NCBI RefSeq assembly: GCF_002135375.1
Contig: NZ_NEGH01000003.1
Coordinates: 124,001-188,000, forward strand
Source: Acinetobacter sp. ANC 4558
GTDB taxonomy: Bacteria; Pseudomonadota; Gammaproteobacteria; Pseudomonadales; Moraxellaceae
Reading direction: 5' to 3'
DNA: 64,000 bases
A program made the translations under genes and the position numbers. The stretch's first letter is position 1, and each line of letters opens with the position of its first letter. Below, piece by piece: positions 17,154 through 27,029 of the stretch. The notes below the pieces were generated by a model. It was not told the DNA's origin. It worked only from the letters and a program-made list of their open reading frames with translations, and searched no databases.

Positions 17154-18356
17154 TTATGGTTCCTGATAAATTTTAAGTTCAAATTCCGGTAATATAGAAA
17201 TTAAATGATCGAAAATATCGGATTGAATATTTTCATAATCTTTCCAAACTGTTGTATTTGCAAAGGCGTAAATTTCTAAAGGTAAACCTTCACTGGTGGG
17301 TTGTAATTGACGAACCATACAAGTCGCTTCTTTAGAAATTCCGGGATGTTGCTGTAGATAAAATTCTACATATGCGCGAAAAGTTCCTAAATTAGACAGT
17401 CGTCTTTGATTTAACTCGGAATGATTGGAAAGATGCTGATTAAACTTGTCTAACTCTTCCGTTTTTGCATTTAAATATTGATTGAGGAGTAGGAAGTTTT
17501 TAAGTTTATCGAGCATTTCATCATCAACAAAATGAACAGAGAATTGATCAATTTGTAGTGAGCGTTTAATCCGTCGTACGCCTGCAACAGACATACCGCG
17601 CCAGTTAATAAAAGAGTCTGTGACAATTTTATTGGTTGGAATTGTGGAGTACGTATTATCGAAGTTCTGAATGGTAATAGTATGTAAGGACATATCAATA
17701 ACATCACCATCGGCATTTAAAGATGGCATTGTAATCCAATCACCAATTCGGATCATGTCATAGGATGAAATTTGAATAGAGGCAACGATTGATAATAAAG
17801 TATTTTGGAAAACAAGCATTAAAATAGCCGTCATTGCACCGAAGCTGGCTAACAGTGTAAATACATCGCGTTGTAAGAACGTACCTACAATCATTAATGC
17901 GCAGACCAGAAAAATAATCAGCTTAATGAGTTGTAAATACCCCTTAATAGGTTTGCTTTTAGAATTGGGGTTACGTTGATAAGCATTATTAAAAATATTG
18001 AGTAATTCAGATATTGCTAAGGCAAAACTCAGAAAAATGCTTGCTTGTGCTATCATTTTGACAGCACTGACAATGTCAGGCGACAAGTAAGGTACAGTTA
18101 CAATACCATGCATCATAATGATTGCAGGAACAATATTTGCTAGTCGACTAATGAGTTTTTGAGTAAGAAAGACTTTTTTATTGGAGAAGCTGACTTTTGA
18201 TACTGCTTTGTGTAGACCTCGAACGATAATATGTTTTGCTATAAAATTAGCTAATATTGCTGTAATGATAACAATTGAAAGGGAAGTCAACATATCCAAC
18301 CAAGGATAATGGTCAATCCAAAGTTTTAATTCATCTAGGCGTTCTAATAGCTTCAA
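17154..18356 (-). CDS. Mechanosensitive channel of the MscS family, YbdG-like
   Basis: A 400-residue inner-membrane protein with about five N-terminal membrane segments, a pore-lining helix region (FGAMTAILMLVFQNTLLSIV) and the MscS beta domain with RIGDWI and IPTNKIV. The segments SFINWRGMSVAGVRRIKRSL and the C-terminal CMVRQLQPTSEGLPLEIYAF match the YbdG subgroup, small-conductance channels linked to osmotic adaptation. The start is a TTG at 18356, seven bases after GAGGGA; no upstream ATG is in frame, so TTG is likely real. Confidence 0.88.
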   Translation of the reverse strand: MKLLERLDELKLWIDHYPWLDMLTSLSIVIITAILANFIAKHIIVRGLHKAVSKVSFSNKKVFLTQKLISRLANIVPAIIMMHGIVTVPYLSPDIVSAVKMIAQASIFLSFALAISELLNIFNNAYQRNPNSKSKPIKGYLQLIKLIIFLVCALMIVGTFLQRDVFTLLASFGAMTAILMLVFQNTLLSIVASIQISSYDMIRIGDWITMPSLNADGDVIDMSLHTITIQNFDNTYSTIPTNKIVTDSFINWRGMSVAGVRRIKRSLQIDQFSVHFVDDEMLDKLKNFLLLNQYLNAKTEELDKFNQHLSNHSELNQRRLSNLGTFRAYVEFYLQQHPGISKEATCMVRQLQPTSEGLPLEIYAFANTTVWKDYENIQSDIFDHLISILPEFELKIYQEP

Positions 18357-18556
18357 AATATTCCCTCAGATAATATTGATAATGGTCGTTTGTTATATAT
18401 TAAGTGATTTGTTCGGTAATAAAAAATGAGATTTGGTACAAATTATGATAAGTATTAAAACTAGACCCTCGTTCTGCAAATATATATATCTTAATTGTGA
18501 TTTTTAATTTTTATGGTAAATTTCACGCTAATTTTAATTTTTTGTGTTGTCAGAAG

Positions 18557-19033
18557 ATGAATAAACCCATTTTAATTCCATTATTTGCCACATCAGTTTT
18601 GCTAGGGTGTCAAAACGCTGATTCACAAAAGACTATCAATGACGTTAGTGATAAAGATAAAAAAGTTGCTGTTGATCAAAAAATGGTTGCACAGTGGGTT
18701 GGCCATTATCATGGAACAACACCGTGTATGGGGTGTACATCTCGTTGCGAGGGCTGTGCTGGTATGGCTGTAGATTTAGAACTGAAGGACAATATGACTT
18801 ATGTTTTACAACGTGAAAGTTTAAGTGATGAAAGTGCGATTGAAAAACAAGAAGGGGCTTTCATGTTTAAAGACAAAAAACAAATACAACTAGAATTATT
18901 AAATGTGAAAAATAGAAATCAACTTCATTTAAATATTGCAGATCAATCACTAGAAATCCAACAAGATACAACTGCAAAATCATATGATGCATACAATGAT
19001 TTTTTACTCACTAAGTGGGTACAACGTGGTTAA
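18557..19033 (+). CDS. NlpE N-terminal domain-like lipoprotein with doubled CxxC
   Basis: A 158-residue secreted lipoprotein. The signal sequence ends in SVLLGC, so Cys18 would be acylated. The domain WVGHYHGTTPCMGC...VDLELKDNMTYVLQRESL matches the NlpE N-terminal fold involved in copper tolerance and envelope-stress sensing. Where E. coli NlpE has one CxxC, this protein has C57-MG-C60-TSR-C64-EG-C67, a tandem CxxC-x3-CxxC. The frame is open upstream to 18497, but the lipobox fixes the start near 18557. Its Shine-Dalgarno is poor. Metal binding by the four cysteines is an inference. Confidence 0.8.
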   Translation: MNKPILIPLFATSVLLGCQNADSQKTINDVSDKDKKVAVDQKMVAQWVGHYHGTTPCMGCTSRCEGCAGMAVDLELKDNMTYVLQRESLSDESAIEKQEGAFMFKDKKQIQLELLNVKNRNQLHLNIADQSLEIQQDTTAKSYDAYNDFLLTKWVQRG

Positions 19034-19136
19034 TTTATTTTGAGGTTGAAGGACAAGAAGTTTGAAAGAATGCTGTGAATAGCTACAATTAAGTATGAAC
19101 GCTCACATTTCTCATTCACTCTTTGTGAAAAAAACA

Positions 19137-19166
19137 GTATGCTTATAGCGGTCATAAGGAGCATAC
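19137..19166 (+). promoter_or_regulatory. Hairpin covering the dnaX ribosome-binding site
   Basis: GTATGC-TTAT (19137-19146) can pair with ATAA-GGA-GCATAC (19154-19166). The Shine-Dalgarno AAGGAG falls in and around the three-base bulge, and the hairpin ends directly at the dnaX ATG. It may limit translation initiation. Confidence 0.5.
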
Positions 19167-21233
19167 ATGTATCAAGTACTTGCACGAAAGTATCGTCCTC
19201 GTAATTTTAATGAATTGGTCGGTCAAAATCATGTTTCACGCGCATTAACAAGCGCTTTAGAACGTGGCCGTCTGCATCATGCTTATTTATTTACAGGAAC
19301 TCGTGGGGTAGGCAAAACCACGATTGCGAGAATTTTGGCGAAGTGTTTAAACTGTGAGACAGGAATTACTTCTACGCCGTGTGAAGTATGTCCAACATGT
19401 AAAGCTGTAAATGAAGGACGGTTTATCGATTTAATTGAAATTGATGCAGCCTCTAGAACAAAAGTGGAAGATACGCGTGAGCTTCTGGATAATGTTCCCT
19501 ATGCACCGACACAAGGCCGATTTAAAGTTTACTTGATTGATGAAGTACATATGTTATCTACGCATTCATTTAATGCGTTATTAAAAACTTTAGAAGAACC
19601 GCCTGAGCATGTAAAATTTTTATTTGCTACTACAGATCCGCAAAAATTACCAATTACAGTAATTTCACGTTGCTTACAGTTTACATTAAGACCTTTAGCA
19701 GTTGATGAGATTACGGAACATTTAACACTCATTTTAAATAAAGAGTCAATTCCGTCAGATCAAGATGCAATTTGGCAAATTGCTGAATCAGCACAAGGTT
19801 CTTTACGAGATGCATTATCGTTAACAGATCAGGCGATTGCTTATGGTCAAGGTAAGATTCATCACCAAGATGTTAAAGAGATGCTAGGTTTAATTGATCG
19901 TACAATCATTTATGACCTAATTTTATCGATTCATCAAAATCAAAAATCACGTGTCAGTGAGTTGTTATTACAGTTTAGACAGCAAGCATTAGATGTTTCT
20001 TTAGTGTTAGATCAATTGATTTCAACGTTGCATGAATTGGCTTTATTACAATATTTACCAGATTTAAGCCTGAAGTATAGTGCAGAAATTAACAAAAAAA
20101 TCATGTATTTATCGCAGTTGGTCGCGGCACCTGATCTTCAGCTTTATTACCAAATAGCATGTAAAGGTCGTGCAGATTTACAATTGGCAGTTACACAAGA
20201 GCAAGGTTTTGAAATGTGTATATTACGGTTATTGGCATTTAAACCCATTCAACCAAATGAAGTGATATTAACTACCACAGCCGAATCTGAAAAAGTGGAG
20301 ATTACGGAAAGTCCAAAAGAGAATATAGATATTTCTATTGTTTCTGTAAGTACGGAAAAAGATATCACTCAAGCCGATAGTATAGCTATAGTGAGTGAAG
20401 TTGAATTAGAGAAAACCTCTGCATTAATTTTGACTGATGATTCACATGATAAAAGTAATCTAACCGAACAGATAACAACCTCAGATTCCGCACATATTAT
20501 TTTTGATGCCACCAATGAAACTGAGCTGTTTGGTCTAGACGCTGTTGAAATAGAAAACACCTTTGTTTCTGAAAGTCAGGATGATTCATTGTTTGAAGAT
20601 TTTTCACCGATAATAACGAACAAACAAGAAAAAATTGAGACAGCTGAACACACCCGCGATTCACGTATACATCTAGAAGTGAGGGTAGAAGAAGAAAGCA
20701 ATCACGTTATTGAGGAAGTACTTCCAGATTTATGGACAGATCCAAAGCCGATTGAACATGACGTTATTATAGACTTAGCGGTAGAGGTGGGGCCTGCAAA
20801 AAATACATCTTTAATGCCACAGGAAATATTAAGCCTTCAGCCAGAGGTATTAGAGGGTGAGTGGAATATTTCTAAATGGGAGTATTGGTTTAGAAACAGT
20901 CAACTATCACCAGCAGTACAAGAGTTGGCACAACATGGAGTAATGACTGGTTTTATTGATGGCGAGTCTATTTTTAATATTCCAGAGAAATATCAACAAT
21001 TGCTGAATCAGTTGCAGGATCATTTAGAGCAAGCATTAAAATCTCAATGGGAAGATACGCTATTTCAAGTGAACTATACAGATTTATCTAACCAAGTTAC
21101 GCCGTATTATTTATTAAATGATCGTAAACAGAAAGCATTTCAACGTGCAACTGAATTGTTGCAAGAAGAGCCTGTTGTAAAAAATCTTTTAGCTACTTTT
21201 GAAGGTGAGCTACAGGATATCCAATTGAAATAA
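19167..21233 (+). CDS. dnaX: DNA polymerase III subunits gamma/tau
   Basis: A 688-residue clamp-loader ATPase. Residues 1-180 form the first AAA+ domain with P-loop GTRGVGKTT near 44-52, a zinc site of four cysteines (CLNC...CEVCPTCK, 64-79), DEVHML and the arginine-finger SRC. The domain 180-365 completes the clamp-loader core. Residues about 380-560 form an acidic, Glu/Asp-rich linker, and the C-terminal about 130 residues are the tau part that contacts DnaB and the polymerase alpha subunit. It assembles with the delta and delta-prime subunits to load the beta clamp. An A7 run at 20094-20100 is discussed under rejected items. The usual neighbours ybaB and recR are absent. Confidence 0.96.
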   Translation: MYQVLARKYRPRNFNELVGQNHVSRALTSALERGRLHHAYLFTGTRGVGKTTIARILAKCLNCETGITSTPCEVCPTCKAVNEGRFIDLIEIDAASRTKVEDTRELLDNVPYAPTQGRFKVYLIDEVHMLSTHSFNALLKTLEEPPEHVKFLFATTDPQKLPITVISRCLQFTLRPLAVDEITEHLTLILNKESIPSDQDAIWQIAESAQGSLRDALSLTDQAIAYGQGKIHHQDVKEMLGLIDRTIIYDLILSIHQNQKSRVSELLLQFRQQALDVSLVLDQLISTLHELALLQYLPDLSLKYSAEINKKIMYLSQLVAAPDLQLYYQIACKGRADLQLAVTQEQGFEMCILRLLAFKPIQPNEVILTTTAESEKVEITESPKENIDISIVSVSTEKDITQADSIAIVSEVELEKTSALILTDDSHDKSNLTEQITTSDSAHIIFDATNETELFGLDAVEIENTFVSESQDDSLFEDFSPIITNKQEKIETAEHTRDSRIHLEVRVEEESNHVIEEVLPDLWTDPKPIEHDVIIDLAVEVGPAKNTSLMPQEILSLQPEVLEGEWNISKWEYWFRNSQLSPAVQELAQHGVMTGFIDGESIFNIPEKYQQLLNQLQDHLEQALKSQWEDTLFQVNYTDLSNQVTPYYLLNDRKQKAFQRATELLQEEPVVKNLLATFEGELQDIQLK

Positions 21234-21401
21234 TTGAATTATATTTTCTATTAAATACAATATATATGAACGTGCAAAGCATTTCATGAGAATGGTTTTA
21301 ACTTATACAGAATTCTATATTATTCTTGCATGAATATAGGATTCGGATTTTAAATAAATTACCATATTCGGTGGTAAAAATTGATAGGTTTTGAGGTTGT
21401 T

Positions 21402-21908
21402 ATGTCATCGAAGGCGCCATATAAGGTGTTATGCGTGTGTTTAGGGAATATTTGTCGATCTCCCACAGCAGAAGTTGTGCTTAAACATTATTGTGATGAA
21501 CAGCAATTAAATATTATAATTGATTCTGCAGGTACCAGTAATTATCATCCAGGAAAGGCGCCAGATTTACGAAGTCAAGAACATGCATTACAGCGGGGTT
21601 ATGATTTATCTACATTACGTGCGCGACAATTAACAATTGATGATTTTATCAATTTTGATTTAATTCTGGCTATGGATTTAGAAAACCTAGAGAATATTAC
21701 TCAATTAAAACAAAAAGCGTCACATACCTATAGTTCAAATCAGCTTAAGGCTAAGATTATGCTCATGAGTGAGCATGATGAGCGTTATCACAAACAAGAC
21801 GTACCAGACCCTTATTATGGGGAAAGTGCAGGTTTTGAGCATGTACTTGATCAATGTGAGTCAAGTAGTCAGGCTTGGGTTAAAATATTTAAAGCAATGA
21901 ACATTTAA
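21402..21908 (+). CDS. Low-molecular-weight protein-tyrosine phosphatase
   Basis: A 168-residue cytoplasmic phosphatase. The P-loop CLGNICRSP (C-x5-R) is at residues 11-19, and the general-acid Asp is in VPDPYYG near residue 130. The frame opens earlier (TTG 21381), but the ATG at 21402 with GAGG upstream is preferred. Such enzymes dephosphorylate tyrosine in proteins, often in capsule control, or small phosphoesters. It lies 14 bases before murB, with which it is probably co-transcribed. No Wzc-type kinase is nearby. Confidence 0.9.
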   Translation: MSSKAPYKVLCVCLGNICRSPTAEVVLKHYCDEQQLNIIIDSAGTSNYHPGKAPDLRSQEHALQRGYDLSTLRARQLTIDDFINFDLILAMDLENLENITQLKQKASHTYSSNQLKAKIMLMSEHDERYHKQDVPDPYYGESAGFEHVLDQCESSSQAWVKIFKAMNI

Positions 21909-21922
21909 GGTTGAAGATTTAA

Positions 21923-22969
21923 GTGATAAGTATTGAAAAACATGTGCAACTTAAGTCTTTAAATACATTAAGTCTAAATAGTGTAGCTTCAGATTATATT
22001 AAAATTGAGTCTATAGAAGCACTCATCCTTGCTTTAACATATGCAGACGAACAACATTTAAATGTACTGATTCTATCAGGGGGAAGTAATATGCTTTTAC
22101 CTGAAAAAGTGAATGCTTTGATTATTCATATGAATATTCAAGGTATTGAACAGCTTGATGAAGATGATCAAAGTATTACGCTTAAAATTGGCGCAGGACA
22201 AGTCTGGCATGATTTTGTTCTATGGACGACGACACAAAATTTATATGGCTTACAAAATTTAGCATTAATACCTGGTCTAGTTGGAGCATCTCCTGTTCAA
22301 AATATTGGTGCATATGGGGTTGAAGTTGGTGATTTTATAGATTCTGTTGATGTTTATGATCGTATTGAGAAAAGATTTAAAAGTATTCTTGCAGCAGATT
22401 GCCATTTTTCTTATCGACATAGTATTTTTAAACAAGATCCGAATCGGTTTGTAATTATTTATGTTAATTTTAAATTACTCAAAAATGCAGATTTAAAATT
22501 AGGATATGGTGATCTTAAAAATGCCGTTGGTGATGAGAAAACTGCACTGAATTTACAAAACCAAGTCATTAAGATTCGTCAAAGTAAATTACCAGATCCT
22601 AAAGAATTTCCAAATGTAGGAAGCTTCTTTAAAAACCCTGTAATTTCTAAATTAGATTTTGAAGCATTACAAGATAAATTTCCTCATGTCCCACATTATT
22701 TACAATCCAATGATCAAGTAAAAATTGCAGCAGGTTGGCTCATTGAGCAAGCAGGTTGGAAAGGCAAACAATTAGGACATGTTGGTATGTTTCACAAACA
22801 AGCTTTAGTTTTGGTGAATTATGCGGATGCCAATTTAACAGAAGTTCAGAAAACTTATTACGCAGTGCAACACGATGTATTTCAAAAATTTGCTATTCTC
22901 TTAGAGCCAGAACCTGTTTTATTGAACGAACAAGGCTTAATCACTTTACATCATTTGATTATGGAATAG
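21923..22969 (+). CDS. murB: UDP-N-acetylenolpyruvoylglucosamine reductase
   Basis: A 348-residue FAD enzyme that reduces UDP-GlcNAc-enolpyruvate to UDP-MurNAc in peptidoglycan precursor synthesis. It shows [11 protein letters not shown] and [22 protein letters not shown] for FAD and substrate binding, the SYRHSIFK loop and [11 protein letters not shown] with the catalytic Ser. The length and the YGD...[17 protein letters not shown] segment fit the type I (E. coli-like) branch. The start is a GTG at 21923, 12 bases after GAAG; no ATG gives the full N-terminus. Confidence 0.95.
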   Translation: MISIEKHVQLKSLNTLSLNSVASDYIKIESIEALILALTYADEQHLNVLILSGGSNMLLPEKVNALIIHMNIQGIEQLDEDDQSITLKIGAGQVWHDFVLWTTTQNLYGLQNLALIPGLVGASPVQNIGAYGVEVGDFIDSVDVYDRIEKRFKSILAADCHFSYRHSIFKQDPNRFVIIYVNFKLLKNADLKLGYGDLKNAVGDEKTALNLQNQVIKIRQSKLPDPKEFPNVGSFFKNPVISKLDFEALQDKFPHVPHYLQSNDQVKIAAGWLIEQAGWKGKQLGHVGMFHKQALVLVNYADANLTEVQKTYYAVQHDVFQKFAILLEPEPVLLNEQGLITLHHLIME

Positions 22970-22976
22970 CGAATTA

Positions 22977-24098
22977 ATGCAAAAGAAGCATACTATGGTT
23001 CGAATAGTACAAATTGTTTCAGGACTTTTTGTATTAATTGGCTGTCTAACGCTTTTTATTTATTCACCGTTTTATTCAAAAACAATTATTTATTTATTAA
23101 ATAAATTTGTACCTGTTGAAGTCAATGAAGTTGCTGCTAAAAGCCAAAGGCTGGGTAGCTTAAACGAAAGTGAAACTTTAGAACCAGGTTCAAATTTATG
23201 GATTGCCAGACAAGCTTATTTAAAAGTATTAGAAGAGGATATTCAAAAAAACCACTCAAAAAAAATCATTCAAATACAAAAACGTTATAAAGAATTAACA
23301 GATTTAATTAAAGAAGAAAATCTTCAAACAAAAGATCAACTTGAAATTAAAGTTCCAATGAGTTTAGAGCAACAAGCCAGTTCGGAGGTTTCTATAGATT
23401 CAGTTAAAAATTTAAAAGAATTATTGAGCTTGAATCACTCAGAGAATAAAGAAGTGATGGATAAATATAAAGATTTTTTATTAATCCCAGATGATAAAAA
23501 AAATGATCTCATTTCATCTGAAGTCTTTGCTGTAGAAGATAAACAAGATCTCACTTCTTTGGGCGTAAAAGTCGATTCACATCCAATGTCGAACCCTTAT
23601 GCTATTGTTGTATTAGGTGGTGGATTGGCATTAGATCAAAGTGGAAAAAATATTATTGTCAATAATTATACCAAAGCACGTTTAGAAAAAACCCTTGAGG
23701 TTGAAAAACAATATCATTTACCCATAGTTTTGAGTGGTGTTGAAGCACCCTATATGCAAAAGTGGTTGAAAAATTATGATGTGGATGCGAAGCTTCTTGA
23801 AGATAGAAGTATGAATACATGTGAAAATACACGCTTCAGTTCTCTACTTTTACAAAAAAAGGGAGGAGCACCTACCGTTATATTAATTACAGATCAATAT
23901 CATATGCCAAGAACACGTCGACTTTTTGCATTAAATGGAATTGAAACGATTCCTGTAGAGGCGCCAATGCCAACTGAGTTAACCACTTGGCGTCCAAGTT
24001 TAAAAAATTATGATCATAGTCGCCGTGCAAATTATGAAGCATTAGCAACAATACGTGATGTTTTCTTTGGATTAGGTGCTTGCCGAGAGGTTCCATAA
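22977..24098 (+). CDS. YdcF/SanA-type DUF218 membrane protein
   Basis: A 373-residue protein with one N-terminal membrane segment (residues about 8-30). A charged helical stretch follows (about 75-190, probably coiled coil), then a C-terminal DUF218 domain from about 205 onward: AIVVLGGGLALDQ, LPIVLSGVEAP, DRSMNTCENT, ILITDQYHMPRTRRLF. The domain faces the periplasm in SanA/ElyC-like proteins, which affect envelope polysaccharide or peptidoglycan integrity; the biochemical activity is not firmly known. The long inserted helical region is larger than in E. coli members. It lies directly after murB, and its stop overlaps the next start by one base. Confidence 0.8.
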   Translation: MQKKHTMVRIVQIVSGLFVLIGCLTLFIYSPFYSKTIIYLLNKFVPVEVNEVAAKSQRLGSLNESETLEPGSNLWIARQAYLKVLEEDIQKNHSKKIIQIQKRYKELTDLIKEENLQTKDQLEIKVPMSLEQQASSEVSIDSVKNLKELLSLNHSENKEVMDKYKDFLLIPDDKKNDLISSEVFAVEDKQDLTSLGVKVDSHPMSNPYAIVVLGGGLALDQSGKNIIVNNYTKARLEKTLEVEKQYHLPIVLSGVEAPYMQKWLKNYDVDAKLLEDRSMNTCENTRFSSLLLQKKGGAPTVILITDQYHMPRTRRLFALNGIETIPVEAPMPTELTTWRPSLKNYDHSRRANYEALATIRDVFFGLGACREVP

Positions 24099-25150
24099 TG
24101 CCAAATTCTAATCTCCCATTCCTAAATCCAAAAGATTTAAAGTTAGAAGACCTGCCTATTCCTCAACGAGAAATCACTGCTGATCGGCTAGAAAAACTGA
24201 ATTTAAATAAGCCTTATCATCCTAATGTAGATATTTTGGCGTATCGAAAATTATATGGTTTACATCTTTTGAATGGTGATCATTGGCAAGGTTATATTGA
24301 AACGCCATTATTTAAAATTCATGTACAAGTATTTAAACCGATTTTAGAAAATACCAATTTTAAAACAATACAAGGTACTGTGGCTTTACTGCATGGTTAT
24401 TTAGAGCATAGTGGAATTTATCAACCGATTATTAAAGAGTTATTGGATCAGGGCTTTAGCGTTTTAACTTTTGATTTACCAGGTCATGGTTTAAGTGATG
24501 GTGCATCAGCAAATATTAAAAATTTTGATGATTACCAATATGTATTACAAGTTGTTTATCAATATGTGAAAAACTTTGCACAATTGCCTAAGCCTTGGGT
24601 TGGCGTGGGTCAAAGCACAGGAGCTGCAATCTGGATGCATCATGTCTTGGAATATGCAGAACGTCGTGAAAATCCATTTATTGAGAGAATGCTGCTGCTT
24701 TCACCGCTTATTCGTCCTGCGAAAACAGCTTGGTGGCATAATTCAATTGGCTTAGGTATTATTCGTCGTATTAAAAGAGAAGTGCCGCGACACTTTAGGC
24801 GAAATAATCATAATCCAGAATTTTTACGTTTTATTCGGTTACGAGATCCACTCCAACCTAAGATGATGGGTATGGATTGGATTTTAGCGATGTCTAAATG
24901 GATGCAAGAAATGGATGCGCGTCCAGCATGTCGAATTCCTGTTTGGCTCGCTCAGGGAGCTTTGGATCAAACTGTAGATTGGCAATATAATATTGAATTC
25001 GTCAGAGCAAAATTTAGATTACAAACACTCTTAATTTTGGAGGAGGGTTCACATCAACTCATTAATGAACGTAAAGATATTCGTGCAGCATTGACAGGTT
25101 TAATACCTGCATTTTTACATGCACAAACCAGTCGAAATTATTATGAATAA
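24098..25150 (+). CDS. Alpha/beta hydrolase (monoacylglycerol lipase-like, S33 type)
   Basis: A 350-residue alpha/beta hydrolase. The oxyanion region is LLHGYLEHSG (near 110), the nucleophile Ser is in GVGQSTGAA (near 175), the acid Asp in GALDQTVDW and the His in EEGSHQLINE. This matches lysophospholipase or monoacylglycerol lipase-type hydrolases; the substrate is unknown. There is no signal peptide. The ATG at 24098 overlaps the preceding TAA by one base (TAATG) and has GAGAGG before it, so translation is coupled to the DUF218 gene. It is the last gene of the dnaX-side run and is followed by a long hairpin. Confidence 0.86.
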   Translation: MPNSNLPFLNPKDLKLEDLPIPQREITADRLEKLNLNKPYHPNVDILAYRKLYGLHLLNGDHWQGYIETPLFKIHVQVFKPILENTNFKTIQGTVALLHGYLEHSGIYQPIIKELLDQGFSVLTFDLPGHGLSDGASANIKNFDDYQYVLQVVYQYVKNFAQLPKPWVGVGQSTGAAIWMHHVLEYAERRENPFIERMLLLSPLIRPAKTAWWHNSIGLGIIRRIKREVPRHFRRNNHNPEFLRFIRLRDPLQPKMMGMDWILAMSKWMQEMDARPACRIPVWLAQGALDQTVDWQYNIEFVRAKFRLQTLLILEEGSHQLINERKDIRAALTGLIPAFLHAQTSRNYYE

Positions 25151-25154
25151 ACAT

Positions 25155-25190
25155 GCATTAAAAAGAAGTATCTCTACTTCTTTTTAATGC
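25155..25190. terminator. 16-bp perfect hairpin between convergent genes
   Basis: GCATTAAAAAGAAGTA and its exact complement enclose a TCTC loop. The T-rich second arm and position between convergent stops suggest a bidirectional terminator, although the U-run is inside the stem. Confidence 0.75.
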
Positions 25191-25208
25191 TGTAACTATT
25201 TTGATTAT

Positions 25209-26876
25209 TTAAAAATTTTCGGCTGAGGCAAGACTCCACATTTTTGCATAAAAATTATGTTGATCTAAAGTGTCAGAGAGTAACTCACCATCTTTCAACC
25301 AAAAATGTAGTTGTGCATAATTTTTGATTTCTCGATCATTCAATCTTTGAGCTAAATGGTGCGCTTTAATGTCTTCTGGGTGATTTAAACCAGCAGCAGC
25401 CAACAGTTCAGCTAATGCATGCATGGTATTTTTATGAAAATAATGCACACGGTCTGCTTTTGTGGGGACATGTAATGCTTTTTGACGTTCTTTATCTTGT
25501 GTTGCAACACCAACAGGACATTGATTGGTGTGACAGCTTTGTGCTTGAATACAGCCAATTGCGAACATAAATCCACGAGCAGAATTAACCCAATCCGCTC
25601 CTAAAGCCATGATACTTGCAATATCAAAAGCACTGACAATTTTACCACTGGCGCCTAGTTTAACTTTGTTACGAATGCCTGCACCGACAAGGGTGTTATG
25701 AACAAATAATAGGCCTTCGCGTAATGGTGTTCCTACATTATCAATTAACTCAATAGGTGCAGCACCAGTACCACCTTCAGAACCATCAATGACAATAAAA
25801 TCTGGGTAAATTTGTGTTTCCAGCATTGCTTTAACAATACCCATCAATTGCCAAGGTTGCCCAATACATAGTTTAAAACCTACAGGTTTTTCTAAAGAGA
25901 GTTCACGTAATTGCTGAATAAAATACATCATTTCAATAGGCGTACTAAATGCAGAATGACTAGACGGAGAGATACAATCTTCATCACGACTCACACCGCG
26001 AATTTGTGCAATTTCTTCTGAAATTTTATCTTTCGGCAATATTCCACCATGTCCTGGTTTGGCGCCTTGAGATAGTTTAATTTCAATCATTTTTATTTGT
26101 GGTAATTGTGCTTGTTTTGCAAACTTTTCAGGATCAAACTTTCCATCTAAAGTTCGACAACCAAAATAGCCACTCGCCACTTCCCAAACAATATCACCTC
26201 CAAACTCTAAGTGATAAGGGCTAATACTTCCTTCACCTGTATCATGATAAAAATTGCCTAAATGTGCTCCTTTATTTAATGCACGTATTGCATTTGCACT
26301 TAAGCTTCCAAAGCTCATTGCAGAAATATTCATAATTGATGCATGATAGGGCTGTGAACATTGTTCATTACCAATCATGATTCTAAATGAGTTTGGATTT
26401 GCAAGTTGACTTGGTGTAAGGGAGTGCATCAGAAAACGATAATCATCCTGATATACATTAATAATTGAACCAAAGGGTTTATCCGCACTTTCATTCTTTG
26501 CGCGTTGGTAGACGAGGCTACGTTGCATGCGTGAGAAAGGTAATGCGTCTTGATCAGATTCAATAAAATATTGACGTATTTCAGGGCGAATATCTTCAAA
26601 TAAAAATCTAAAATGTCCCATAATTGGGTAGTTTCTTAAAATAGAATGTTTGCTTTGTAGAACATCATAAAGCCCAAGCAGGCTGAGTGCCCAAGCAATA
26701 ACCCAAAGTGAGTTGAGTACTTTATCTGAAATAAAGTAATAAATGTAGTGAGGTTCATAAGAAAAAATGAGCCATGTAATACTAACGGCAAGAAAAATGC
26801 TTGCAAACCAAACAGAATGCCGTGAAAAAAAAGTGTTTAAAAAGCGATGACGGATGCTTTGAGATAGACTAGGCAC
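25209..26876 (-). CDS. FMN-binding glutamate synthase-family protein
   Basis: A 555-residue protein with two N-terminal membrane segments (about residues 22-70), then the FMN/TIM-barrel domain of glutamate synthase: MSFGSLSANAIRALNKGA, GEGSISPYH, KPGHGGILPKDK, IDGSEGGTGAAP, ALGADWVNSARGFM and the cysteine cluster CIQAQSCHTNQCP for an iron-sulfur centre. It lacks the glutaminase domain of true GltB. The in vivo reaction of this family is not established; a glutamate synthase-like or redox role is inferred. The start is a GTG at 26876 with GGAAA upstream. It is a single-gene unit. Confidence 0.88.
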   Translation of the reverse strand: MPSLSQSIRHRFLNTFFSRHSVWFASIFLAVSITWLIFSYEPHYIYYFISDKVLNSLWVIAWALSLLGLYDVLQSKHSILRNYPIMGHFRFLFEDIRPEIRQYFIESDQDALPFSRMQRSLVYQRAKNESADKPFGSIINVYQDDYRFLMHSLTPSQLANPNSFRIMIGNEQCSQPYHASIMNISAMSFGSLSANAIRALNKGAHLGNFYHDTGEGSISPYHLEFGGDIVWEVASGYFGCRTLDGKFDPEKFAKQAQLPQIKMIEIKLSQGAKPGHGGILPKDKISEEIAQIRGVSRDEDCISPSSHSAFSTPIEMMYFIQQLRELSLEKPVGFKLCIGQPWQLMGIVKAMLETQIYPDFIVIDGSEGGTGAAPIELIDNVGTPLREGLLFVHNTLVGAGIRNKVKLGASGKIVSAFDIASIMALGADWVNSARGFMFAIGCIQAQSCHTNQCPVGVATQDKERQKALHVPTKADRVHYFHKNTMHALAELLAAAGLNHPEDIKAHHLAQRLNDREIKNYAQLHFWLKDGELLSDTLDQHNFYAKMWSLASAENF

Positions 26877-26986
26877 TGATCGTTTCCGTATTAACTGTTA
26901 TCAAAATAATATTGATAATTATATTGTGAAGATTCAAGTATTGATTTGTCACTATAATTATATAAATATTTGAAAATTTAGAAAAT

Positions 26987-27013
26987 AAATCACCTAAAAA
27001 ACTTAGGTGATTT
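26987..27013 (-). terminator. Terminator of roxA
   Basis: AAATCACCTAA and TTAGGTGATTT form an 11-bp stem with a five-base loop 17 bases past the roxA stop. The minus-strand sequence then reads TATTTTC. Confidence 0.8.
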
Positions 27014-27029
27014 ATAAATTTACCACTTT

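Noticed and set aside
20094..20100. A7 run in dnaX that could cause -1 frameshifting to make a short gamma form
   Set aside because: The slip would end the protein around residue 320, inside the oligomerisation domain, whereas E. coli gamma ends near residue 430. There is also no clear stimulatory Shine-Dalgarno or hairpin at proper spacing.
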